Source: Opitutia bacterium UBA5964
GTDB taxonomy: Bacteria > Verrucomicrobiota > Verrucomicrobiia > Opitutales > Coraliomargaritaceae
Assembly (NCBI GenBank): GCA_002430605.1
Contig: DJBY01000141.1
Coordinates: forward strand, 9,112-14,652
DNA: 5,541 nt
Direction: 5' to 3'
Every line of letters starts with the position of its first letter. Position 1 is the first letter of the stretch. The position numbers and the translations under genes are program-made. Shown piece after piece: positions 1-5,536 of this stretch. Below the pieces are notes generated by a model that saw only the letters and a program-made list of their open reading frames with translations, was not told the DNA's origin and did no database searches.

Positions 1-2
1 TA

Positions 3-410
3 GTCGATTTCGGGAATGAGTCTCTTCTGACAAATCCGATTCACTTTGCGGTGCGCAAGAACCTGCCAGGTGCTGCGAAAATCATCAATCAGTTCGACCA
101 AACCATTCGTTTGATGCAAACCGATGGCACCTACAACCGTATCCTACGTCTCAACTCGATCAGCATCGATGTCGATGGCAACGGACAAAAGGAGCTGGTC
201 CTTACAGATATCAAACCCGACACCGCAGCTCCCGTCGGCGGCTACGCCATCTTCTCCAACGATAAGAAACTGCCACCAAAGACACGCTATTCGATTCGCG
301 ACACAATCTACAATGATTGGGATGAAGTGCCCGATGATTACCGCAGCGAAGACGACGTCATCCCCGACACGCGAAAAGAAGGCTTCAACCTCTTCGGCGG
401 CGACTTCTAG
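3..410 (+). CDS. Family 3 extracellular solute-binding protein, C-terminal part (5' end outside window)
   Basis: The frame is open from the left edge to the TAG at 408-410, giving 135 visible residues; the GTG at 51 is an internal codon, not a start. The first ~40 residues (NPIHFAVRKNLPGAAKIINQ followed by LMQTDGTYNRIL) match the last part of SBP_bac_3 domains: the 'ava+knpel...in..l..l..dGty.kI' segment that closes the second lobe. Such proteins sit in the periplasm and bind amino acids or similar small solutes for an ABC transporter or signalling partner. After this point an extra ~95 residues follow, beginning with SISIDVDGNGQKELVL, which looks like a DxDGNGxxE calcium loop of the FG-GAP/EF-hand type, then a tail rich in Asp, Glu and aromatic residues ending GFNLFGGDF. 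Most family 3 proteins stop soon after the final helix, so this tail is unusual. The ligand cannot be told because the binding residues lie outside the window. Confidence 0.75.
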   Translation, partial: VDFGNESLLTNPIHFAVRKNLPGAAKIINQFDQTIRLMQTDGTYNRILRLNSISIDVDGNGQKELVLTDIKPDTAAPVGGYAIFSNDKKLPPKTRYSIRDTIYNDWDEVPDDYRSEDDVIPDTRKEGFNLFGGDF

Positions 411-442
411 AGGTCTTTTTTAACCCGCCTAGCGCTACTCAC

Positions 443-482
443 AAAAAAAGCCTGACCGCACATTCGCGATCGGGCTTTTTTA
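443..482. terminator. Bidirectional intrinsic terminator between convergent genes
   Basis: A run of A (443-449) leads into GCCTGA, then a short CGC/GCG inner stem around an ACATTC loop, then TCGGGC and a run of T (476-481). On the + strand the outer stem has one U-G wobble and ends in a U tract, serving the solute-binding protein gene. On the - strand the A run becomes a U tract, so the same hairpin can end lysS transcription, with the wobble replaced by an A-C mismatch. It lies 32 bases after one stop codon and 21 bases after the other. Confidence 0.8.
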
Positions 483-503
483 TAAACTGAACTCAGCGTC
501 GAA

Positions 504-1994
504 CTACTCAGCGTTCTTCAACGGCTTCAAGCTCGGGAAGAGAATCGTGTCGCGAATACTTTCGGCTCCAGTGAGCAGGATGATCAGGCGGTCAATGCCG
601 AGGCCCATGCCACCTGCTGGCGGCATGCCGTGCTCAAGTGCGGTGAGAAAGTCAGTGTCCATATCCTGCACTTCTTCACCGACCTGCTCAGCAAACATCT
701 TGCGCTGAATGATCGGGTCATTCTGCTCGGAATATGCGGGCGCGATTTCCTGACCGTTGATGCACAGCTCAAACACATCGATCGTGCTGTCGTCATCGAC
801 AGTGATCTTCGCCAGCGGGCACAGCTGCTTAGGAATGTGCGTCACGAAGGTCGGCTGAATCAAGGTCGGCTCGATCAGTTTCTCGAAGACATTGTTGGTG
901 ATCTCGTAATCTTGCAGTTCGCCATCGACCTCGATGTTCATTGCGCGGGCTTTCGCGAGCTTTTCGTCGCGGCTATGGTTGAACCACTCGGCATCACCAG
1001 TTGTTTCAATAATGAGATCTTTATACTTCGCCTCACGCCATTTGCCATCGAGATTAATGATTGTGCCGTCTGGACGAGCGATTTCCAGCGTACCGATCAC
1101 TGTCTTTGCAACGTGCTGAATCAACCCCTGCGTCAACTCCATCATGCCACGGAAGTCGGTGTAGGCCTGATACAGCTCCAGCATCGTGAACTCGGGATTG
1201 TGACGACGAGAAAGTCCTTCGTTACGAAACACACGACCGATTTCGAATACTCGATCTTCGCCCGCGACCAGCATACGCTTGAGGTAAAGCTCGAGTGCGA
1301 TGCGCATATAAAACTGACAATCCAACGCATTAGAATGGGTGATAAACGGACGCGCTGCTGCACCACCAGCGACACTCTGTAGCATCGGTGTTTCCACTTC
1401 AGTAAAATTGCGATCCCATAGATACTTGCGCATCTCCTGGATGATCTTCGCACGATGGCGGAAGCGTTGGCGCGACTCTTGATTCACAATCAAGTCGAGG
1501 TAGCGCTGACGATAGATCTTATCATCATCCGTCAGACCAGCCCATTTTTCAGGGAGCGGGCGCAGTGCTTTAGTAACCAAAGTGTAGCTCGCCGCACGAA
1601 CTGTGATCTCACCGGTCTTGGTTTTAAACAGACGCCCCGTGACACCGATGATGTCACCCAGATCGAGCTTCTTAAAGTATGTATTGTATTCGCCCTCGGC
1701 CAGCTCGTCGCGAGTCACGTAGCATTGAATCGGGCCATCGCTATCTTGAATTTTGATGAAGCTCGCCTTGCCCATGACACGGAAGACGGTGATGCGACCA
1801 GCGACAGAAACCTCTGCCTGCTCTTCGTCGGAGGCATCTTCGTTATAGAGTTTAATCGCCTCTGCGGATGTATGCGACTGCGCGCAATTTGCCTGAAAGG
1901 GATTTCGCCCTTCCTTGCAAAGATTCTCGAGCTTTTGGAGGCGGACTGCATAGAGATCATGCGAATTGTCCTGGTTGGCTGTCTTATCGGTCAT
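504..1994 (-). CDS. lysS: Lysyl-tRNA synthetase, class II
   Basis: LysS charges tRNA-Lys with lysine using ATP in the cytoplasm. From the ATG at 1994 the protein has 496 residues, the normal bacterial length. The N-terminal OB-fold that binds the anticodon spans about residues 62-140 (VAGRITVFRVMGKASFIKIQ). The class II catalytic core follows: motif 1 around FTEVETPML (197-205), motif 2 with RVFRNEG (254-260) and HNPEFTMLE (265-273), and motif 3 GGMGLGIDRL (461-470) with its ATP-binding Arg. The stretch FELCINGQEIAPAYSEQNDP holds the lysine-pocket Glu and the conserved 'SE.NDP'. The frame stays open 14 codons further to a TTG at 2036. That start has a GGAAGGG about 10 bases upstream, but the added residues (MPFLVSDAFSPAFV) look unlike LysS N-termini, whereas MTDKTANQDNSHDLYAVRLQKL fits well. 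The ATG has no clear Shine-Dalgarno. The gene stands alone, convergent with the upstream-listed binding protein, and its 5' flank is the decayed toxin gene. Confidence 0.95.
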   Translation of the reverse strand: MTDKTANQDNSHDLYAVRLQKLENLCKEGRNPFQANCAQSHTSAEAIKLYNEDASDEEQAEVSVAGRITVFRVMGKASFIKIQDSDGPIQCYVTRDELAEGEYNTYFKKLDLGDIIGVTGRLFKTKTGEITVRAASYTLVTKALRPLPEKWAGLTDDDKIYRQRYLDLIVNQESRQRFRHRAKIIQEMRKYLWDRNFTEVETPMLQSVAGGAAARPFITHSNALDCQFYMRIALELYLKRMLVAGEDRVFEIGRVFRNEGLSRRHNPEFTMLELYQAYTDFRGMMELTQGLIQHVAKTVIGTLEIARPDGTIINLDGKWREAKYKDLIIETTGDAEWFNHSRDEKLAKARAMNIEVDGELQDYEITNNVFEKLIEPTLIQPTFVTHIPKQLCPLAKITVDDDSTIDVFELCINGQEIAPAYSEQNDPIIQRKMFAEQVGEEVQDMDTDFLTALEHGMPPAGGMGLGIDRLIILLTGAESIRDTILFPSLKPLKNAE

Positions 1995-2029
1995 AACGAA
2001 AGCAGGCGAAAATGCGTCAGAGACCAAAA

Positions 2030-2382
2030 ATGGCAAATGTAAATTACCCTTCCGTCGACAGACTCGCTAGATTGAACGAAATGGGAATGCATTTGCAAGA
2101 TGAGCAGATGATTGAGGTTTCGTTTCCAACAACACTCGTGCAAAAAATCGACATCGAACCCCTCACAGACGCACTTACACGGCCAGTCTGCCGCCTGCCA
2201 CGCAGCATGCGGGCGACGCATGGCTGAGCGAAGCTCATGCGCTTGTGCTGCAAGTGACTAGCTCGATTATCACTGATGATCCTACTTATGTGCTCAATCC
2301 TAAACATCCGCAGTTCGCTCGTAGTAAAATCGGCACCTCGATATGCTTTGCCTTCGATCCCCCGCTAATTGGTAAAAAGTAG
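2030..2382 (+). pseudogene. Relic of a RES-domain toxin: N-terminus missing, one frameshift
   Basis: Two overlapping frames together read as the C-terminal two-thirds of a RES domain, the NAD-attacking toxin of Xre-RES toxin-antitoxin pairs. The first part (2042 to about 2180) reads NYPSVDRLARLNEMGMHLQ then SFPTTLVQKIDIEP, matching the family's 'vY.S...LA.LE.lvHl ... fvlv.idiP'. The second part, one frame back from about 2179 to the TAG at 2380-2382, reads SLPPATQHAGDAWLSEAHAL, then VLQVTSSIITDDPTYVLNP, KHPQFARSKI and FAFDPPL, matching 'lP..tq.iGd.Wl...slvL.VPSaii..e.nyllNP.Hpdf..i ... f.fDpRl'. The usual 'VPS' is VTS and the final 'DPRL' is DPPL, further signs of decay. The N-terminal third, with the conserved Arg-Trp region, is absent because lysS on the other strand begins there. 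No antitoxin gene is seen. The frameshift lies about 2165-2190. No functional product is expected. Confidence 0.7.
2071..2098 (-). promoter_or_regulatory. Candidate lysS promoter
   Basis: Read on the - strand, TTGCAA (2093-2098, 4/6 to the -35 consensus) and TTCAAT (2071-2076, 4/6 to the -10) are separated by 16 bases, which would start transcription near 2063, about 70 bases before the lysS ATG. The match is modest and lies inside the RES relic, so it is offered only as the best candidate in the region. Confidence 0.3.
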
Positions 2383-2482
2383 CACCCTCCGTGGCGTGCC
2401 AGTTTACTCGCGCCCCCAGTGCCCCTGAGCCGAGCATGATACTAGCCCGCGCAAGCACGGACGCCACGAAGGGACATTTTTC
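2373..2482. repeat. Large imperfect inverted repeat, possibly MITE-like
   Basis: CCCTCCGTGGCGT (2385-2397) is repeated in reverse complement at 2461-2473 with one mismatch in 13. Outside these arms an A5 tract (2374-2378) faces a T5 tract (2477-2481), extending the pairing to about 25 bases with small gaps. The 63-base centre (2398-2460) shows no further strong symmetry. The element overlaps the last codons of the RES relic and ends 55 bases before the DUF456 start. I see no transposase and no clear target-site duplication. It could be a small non-autonomous mobile element, a dispersed palindrome or a structured 5' leader. Confidence 0.5.
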
Positions 2483-2515
2483 AGACATCCAGTTTTTCAG
2501 CTTTCAGTCTTTCAG
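2477..2515 (+). repeat. Iterated TTTCAG words
   Basis: TTTCAG occurs four times, at 2479-2484, 2495-2500, 2502-2507 and 2510-2515; the first two are within the identical octamer TTTTTCAG. The cluster lies in the presumed leader of the DUF456 gene, 22 bases before its ATG. It may be slippage-generated low-complexity DNA or a protein-binding array. Confidence 0.5.
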
Positions 2516-2537
2516 CATTTCATCACCATTCCTGCAA

Positions 2538-3032
2538 ATGACTTGGATCGAATACACCGCGCTCAGCGTGACTAGTCTGATTTTTCTAATCGGACTCGCG
2601 ACCTCACTATTCCCAGTGGTGCCAGGCAGCCTTATTGTTTGGTCGGGTGTTATCATACACAAACTTTGGATGGGGGATGCCTCGGTGGCTTGGAAAATTG
2701 TTATCATTACCGGCATCATCACTCTGATCGGGCAACTCGCAGATTTCGTGCTGGGCGTCTGGGGCGCACGGAAATTCGGCGCATCATGGAAAGGTACTGT
2801 CGGCGCACTGCTCGGCGCTTTCATCGGATTTTTCCTGCCTCCGCCACTCCTCTGGCTGATCATCGGGCCAGTCATTGGCGCGATCATTGGCGAGTTACTC
2901 GCAGGGCGCAGCTTCAAGGCAGGCAGCCAGGCAGGCTTCGGCACGGTTATCGGTGGCATCGTGGCCTTCGCTTTTAAATTCGGCCTCAGCGTCTGCGTGG
3001 TTGCCATTTTCTTTCTAGCGCTGGTGCTCTAG
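2538..3032 (+). CDS. DUF456 family small integral membrane protein
   Basis: The protein has 164 residues and is almost entirely hydrophobic. It matches DUF456 membrane proteins in layout: an N-terminal helix leading to SLFPVVPGS (23-31), a second helix (SLIVWSGVII, 31-40), a third with IGQLADF (64-70), the signature GARKFGAS (76-83), a Gly-rich helix (TVGALLGAFIGFFL), then IGPVIGAIIGELLAGR (109-124), and two C-terminal helices ending ALVL. The family has no established function; Gly-zipper-like helices suggest tight packing in the inner membrane. I chose the ATG at 2538 because the DUF456 match starts there. The 49 residues possible upstream are translated from the inverted repeat and the TTTCAG array and look non-coding. 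No Shine-Dalgarno is visible ahead of the ATG. The gene stands alone, convergent with the metal ATPase. Confidence 0.85.
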   Translation: MTWIEYTALSVTSLIFLIGLATSLFPVVPGSLIVWSGVIIHKLWMGDASVAWKIVIITGIITLIGQLADFVLGVWGARKFGASWKGTVGALLGAFIGFFLPPPLLWLIIGPVIGAIIGELLAGRSFKAGSQAGFGTVIGGIVAFAFKFGLSVCVVAIFFLALVL

Positions 3033-3077
3033 GGTCCTTCCACTCAACACGAAAAACTGGAATGTAAGCTGATCAAT

Positions 3078-3104
3078 GAGGGCAACGCTCCATCGTTGCC
3101 ACAG
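3078..3104 (+). repeat. REP-like palindrome, left copy
   Basis: A perfect 7-bp stem, GGCAACG (3081-3087) and CGTTGCC (3094-3100), encloses the loop CTCCAT; the copy is flanked by GAG and ACAG. It lies 45 bases after the DUF456 stop. There is no T tract after it, so it is not a standard terminator. It is the partner of the palindrome at 3128-3154. Confidence 0.65.
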
Positions 3105-3127
3105 ATCCGACTACAATTGCAGACATG

Positions 3128-3154
3128 CTATGGAAATGACGGAGCATTTCCCTC
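3128..3154 (-). repeat. REP-like palindrome, right copy (inverted)
   Basis: On the - strand this reads GAG, then GGAAATG, loop CTCCGT, CATTTCC, then ATAG: a perfect 7-bp stem. Aligned with the left copy, 21 of 27 bases agree. The four stem differences form two compensatory pairs (C-G to A-T and C-G to T-A), so pairing is fully kept. It lies 17 bases beyond the ATPase stop codon, in that gene's 3' untranslated region. Confidence 0.65.
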
Positions 3155-3170
3155 CAAAACATACAAACGC

Positions 3171-5414
3171 TTACGAGCCGCTCCAAGCCTTTGCGAATAA
3201 CAAGCGCAGGCTGTTCAGACATACAACGACAGTGCTGCCCTCGTGTGCAAAAACGCCAACACTCAACGGGATCCAACCACAAATCGCGGCTGCCACCATC
3301 AGCACCACTGTGCCCAGCGCGATTGCTAGATTCTGCCGTATGATCGATCGCGCACGATGACTCAAATCAGTCGCAGCGAGATAATTCTCTATGCGATCTT
3401 TCATCAGCACCACCTCACTCTGCTCTAAGGCAGCATCACTCCCGCGCGCGCCCATAGCAACGGAGACATAGGCAGCCGCCAAGCTCGGCGCATCATTCAC
3501 ACCATCACCGACCATTGCTACTTTGTATCCGCTCTTCGAATACTCTAGGATTGCAGCGACCTTACCATCTGGCGTCAGCCCGGAACGAACTTCCTCGATC
3601 CCAATCGCGCGACCAACCGATTCCGCTGCGCCGCGTCGATCGCCAGTCAGCATAACGGTGCGCACCCCCATCGCCTTTAGTTTTTCCAAAATAGGCTGCG
3701 ACTCCGTGCGGATCTGATCTTTCAATAAGATGCGGGCAATCAAATCATCCTTTAAAATCCAGTTTTCTGAAAATTCGGGTGCAGGCTCCGGCACATCTTT
3801 GATCCATTCCGCCAAAGGTCCATCCTCCAGCAGTTCCCTGCGACCAAGCACACACAGCGTCTCGCCCTCCCGCCCTTGCACGCCCTTGCCACTCATCGCC
3901 TGAAAATCATCGATCGCACGCGGTTCCAATCCGGCAGCTTTCGCGTATTTCTTAATCGCCCGACCAATCGGATGTGATCCATGTGCCTCCAGAGAGTACG
4001 CGAGCTCTGCTGCTTCCCGCTCACGCCCCGGTGGAAAACTTTCCACCGAATCAACCTCCATCTCACCAGTAGTAAGCGTGCCAGTTTTATCCAGCGCCAC
4101 CAGATCCACCTCTGCCATTTTTTCGATAGCCGCGCCGCCACGAAACAAAATACCATGCCGCGCGCCCCATGCAATCGCCGCCAAGATCGCAGACGGAATC
4201 GACAGCACCAGCGCACAGGGACTGGCCACAACCAACAAAGTCATCGCCCGATAAAATGCCGAGAACCCAGCTTCGGTATTCGAAAATGGAGCAATGCCGA
4301 ACCCGAGCCACCAGACAAAAAACATCACCGTCGTCAGCCCCAGAATGCCGACCGTATAACGCGTGCCGAATTTGTCAGTAAATCGCTGACTCGGCGCTTT
4401 CAAATGTTGCGCCTCACGAATTAAACGAATCACTTTCTGCAGCGCACTTTCACCAACCGGACGCAAGACCCGCGCATCGACTGCCCCCCAGAGGTTGATC
4501 GTACCACTATAAACAGTATCCCCGATAAATTTGGGCACCGGGTTTGCCTCGCCCGTCAAATTCGATTCATCCGCCGCGCTCTTACCAATAATCACCTCGG
4601 CATCGACCGCGAATTGCGCACCAGGCTTCACCACCAGAACATCGCCCACATTCACCGCAGACACCGGCACATCACGTTCACCACCTGAAGCATCGCGAAT
4701 CGTTGCCGACTTCGGTGCCGCATCAAACAGGCTATTAATTTCACGGCGTGTCCGATAGAGTGCAAAATGCTCCAGCGCACCAGAGAAGGAAAATAGAAAC
4801 AGTAACAGCGCACCTTCCGCCCAAGCACCGATTAACGCGGCTCCAACAGCCACCGCCAACATTAGAAAGTGAATATCCAGCTCTCCTTTCGGCAGGCCTT
4901 CTTTGGCATCTTCGAATGCATCCCAACCGCCCGCAATCATCGCGCCAATATAGAACATCACCGACACCCACTCAGGCGCGGACTCAACAGACGAAACCAT
5001 CCAACCAGACAAGCCAAGCACTGCACAACCCCCAGCCAATAGCCCAAGCACGCGCCATTCCTCGCCCGTCTCTGCTTCGTCTTCAACTGCATCCGGCCAG
5101 TTTAACTCTCGCCAATGCCACAGCGTCGGCGCGGTCAAACAAGTCGGCTTTTGTAAACGAATGCCACCGTTCTCTTCGGTTTCAATCGATACGCCCACCG
5201 CCGCAGATGCCTGCGACTCTGACTCAATCAGCCGAATGGTCTCTGCGAGGCTCGCCTGCAATGCCTCCAAATCCACTGGCCCCAGCGTCGCGATCTCGAC
5301 CTTTCGATGCGCCGAATCCACTCGAAGTGCTTCCACCGAAGCATTCGCCTGTAAAAAGCGCGCAAGACCCGCCGCCCAATCCTCTGCATTCATACGCTCT
5401 AGTTCTGAAGCCAT
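3171..5414 (-). CDS. P1B-4 type heavy-metal efflux ATPase (likely Fe(II)/Co(II)), PfeT/CoaT/CtpD-like
   Basis: This 747-residue P-type ATPase drives a divalent metal ion out of the cytoplasm across the inner membrane with ATP. All catalytic parts are present: actuator TGE (287-289), phosphorylation DKTGT (442-446, Asp442), HP (481-482) and GKG (509-511) in the nucleotide-binding domain, TGD (590-592) and GDGVNDAP (636-643). Eight membrane segments are predicted: about 121-139, 150-165, 181-197, 200-218, 353-375, 388-414, 694-714 and 717-738. The metal-site motifs are SPC (398-400) in the sixth segment, instead of CPC, and HEGST (724-728) in the last. This pair is the mark of subgroup P1B-4, whose studied members move Co, Fe(II), Ni or Zn. 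Residues 10-65 resemble an HMA ferredoxin-like fold by pattern but lack the CxxC metal site. An acidic stretch (108-120) precedes the first helix. I used the ATG at 5414; the ATG at 5393 is a real alternative, since the operator nearly touches 5414 and neither start has a good Shine-Dalgarno. The PerR-like box upstream favours iron. Confidence 0.92.
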   Translation of the reverse strand: MASELERMNAEDWAAGLARFLQANASVEALRVDSAHRKVEIATLGPVDLEALQASLAETIRLIESESQASAAVGVSIETEENGGIRLQKPTCLTAPTLWHWRELNWPDAVEDEAETGEEWRVLGLLAGGCAVLGLSGWMVSSVESAPEWVSVMFYIGAMIAGGWDAFEDAKEGLPKGELDIHFLMLAVAVGAALIGAWAEGALLLFLFSFSGALEHFALYRTRREINSLFDAAPKSATIRDASGGERDVPVSAVNVGDVLVVKPGAQFAVDAEVIIGKSAADESNLTGEANPVPKFIGDTVYSGTINLWGAVDARVLRPVGESALQKVIRLIREAQHLKAPSQRFTDKFGTRYTVGILGLTTVMFFVWWLGFGIAPFSNTEAGFSAFYRAMTLLVVASPCALVLSIPSAILAAIAWGARHGILFRGGAAIEKMAEVDLVALDKTGTLTTGEMEVDSVESFPPGREREAAELAYSLEAHGSHPIGRAIKKYAKAAGLEPRAIDDFQAMSGKGVQGREGETLCVLGRRELLEDGPLAEWIKDVPEPAPEFSENWILKDDLIARILLKDQIRTESQPILEKLKAMGVRTVMLTGDRRGAAESVGRAIGIEEVRSGLTPDGKVAAILEYSKSGYKVAMVGDGVNDAPSLAAAYVSVAMGARGSDAALEQSEVVLMKDRIENYLAATDLSHRARSIIRQNLAIALGTVVLMVAAAICGWIPLSVGVFAHEGSTVVVCLNSLRLLFAKAWSGS

Positions 5415-5418
5415 ACTC

Positions 5419-5439
5419 TATTTAGAATTATTCTAAATA
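5419..5439. promoter_or_regulatory. Fur/PerR-family operator (perfect 10-1-10 palindrome)
   Basis: TATTTAGAAT (5419-5428) and its exact complement (5430-5439) flank a single T. The core TTAGAAT-T-ATTCTAA has the 7-1-7 form of Fur-family sites and differs from the PerR box TTATAAT-N-ATTATAA only at one symmetric position per arm. It begins 5 bases upstream of the ATPase ATG at 5414. On the - strand a candidate -10, TAGAAT (5430-5435), lies inside it, with a weak -35 TTATCG 18 bases further upstream. Binding there would block RNA polymerase. If that promoter is used, transcription would start near 5423, leaving only about 8 leader bases before 5414 or about 30 before 5393. Confidence 0.75.
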
Positions 5440-5446
5440 AGTAACT

Positions 5447-5484
5447 CTGCAAGCGATAATCTGTGATTATCCATTCCCTTGCAG
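5447..5484. promoter_or_regulatory. Nested inverted repeat in the divergent promoter region
   Basis: An inner perfect repeat, GATAATC (5455-5461) and GATTATC (5465-5471) around TGT, is enclosed by an outer perfect repeat, CTGCAAG (5447-5453) and CTTGCAG (5478-5484). GATAAT/ATTATC are Fur half-site words, but the 3-base spacer is not the usual 7-1-7. The inner centre is 34 bp from the centre of the palindrome at 5419-5439. It may be a second operator, a structured leader of the divergent gene, or both. A weak + strand promoter (TCTAAA 5432-5437, 17 bases, GATAAT 5455-5460) would thread through both palindromes. Confidence 0.45.
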
Positions 5485-5530
5485 CGAACTCGGGAACAAT
5501 GCACATTTAGGGTATTCCAACTTGATTCTT

Positions 5531-5536
5531 GGAGGG
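5531..5536 (+). promoter_or_regulatory. Ribosome-binding site of a divergent gene starting beyond the right edge
   Basis: GGAGGG followed by AAACG to the end of the window is the best Shine-Dalgarno in the sequence. A start codon at or just after base 5542 would have normal spacing. The gene would run divergently from the ATPase and share its control region. Its product cannot be seen. Confidence 0.55.

Noticed and set aside
630..1382. A 250-codon + strand open frame.
   Set aside because: It is antisense to lysS, whose motifs are all intact, and its translation shows no family features.
1455..2042. A 195-codon + strand open frame opposite the lysS 5' half.
   Set aside because: Shadow of lysS; no recognisable domain or start context.
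2206..2241. CATGCG/CGCATG and TGAGC/GCTCA inverted repeats, first suspected to be a REP-like element.
   Set aside because: They fall in the RES relic where the frame reads GDAWLSEAHA, so the repeated words are explained by coding remains.
2300..2488. A 62-codon - strand frame across the inverted repeat.
   Set aside because: It translates the repeat and the antisense of the RES relic; no ribosome-binding site or family match.
2504..3007. A 167-codon - strand open frame opposite the DUF456 gene.
   Set aside because: The Pro/Met-rich translation is the usual antisense of a hydrophobic membrane protein; the + strand gene is clearly the real one.
3081..3100. Intrinsic terminator for the DUF456 gene.
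   Set aside because: The stem is perfect but no T tract follows on either strand; the paired inverted copy makes a REP-like element the better reading.
4748..5425. A 225-codon + strand open frame opposite the ATPase 5' part.
   Set aside because: Pro/Gln/Arg-rich antisense translation with no domain; the ATPase is intact there.
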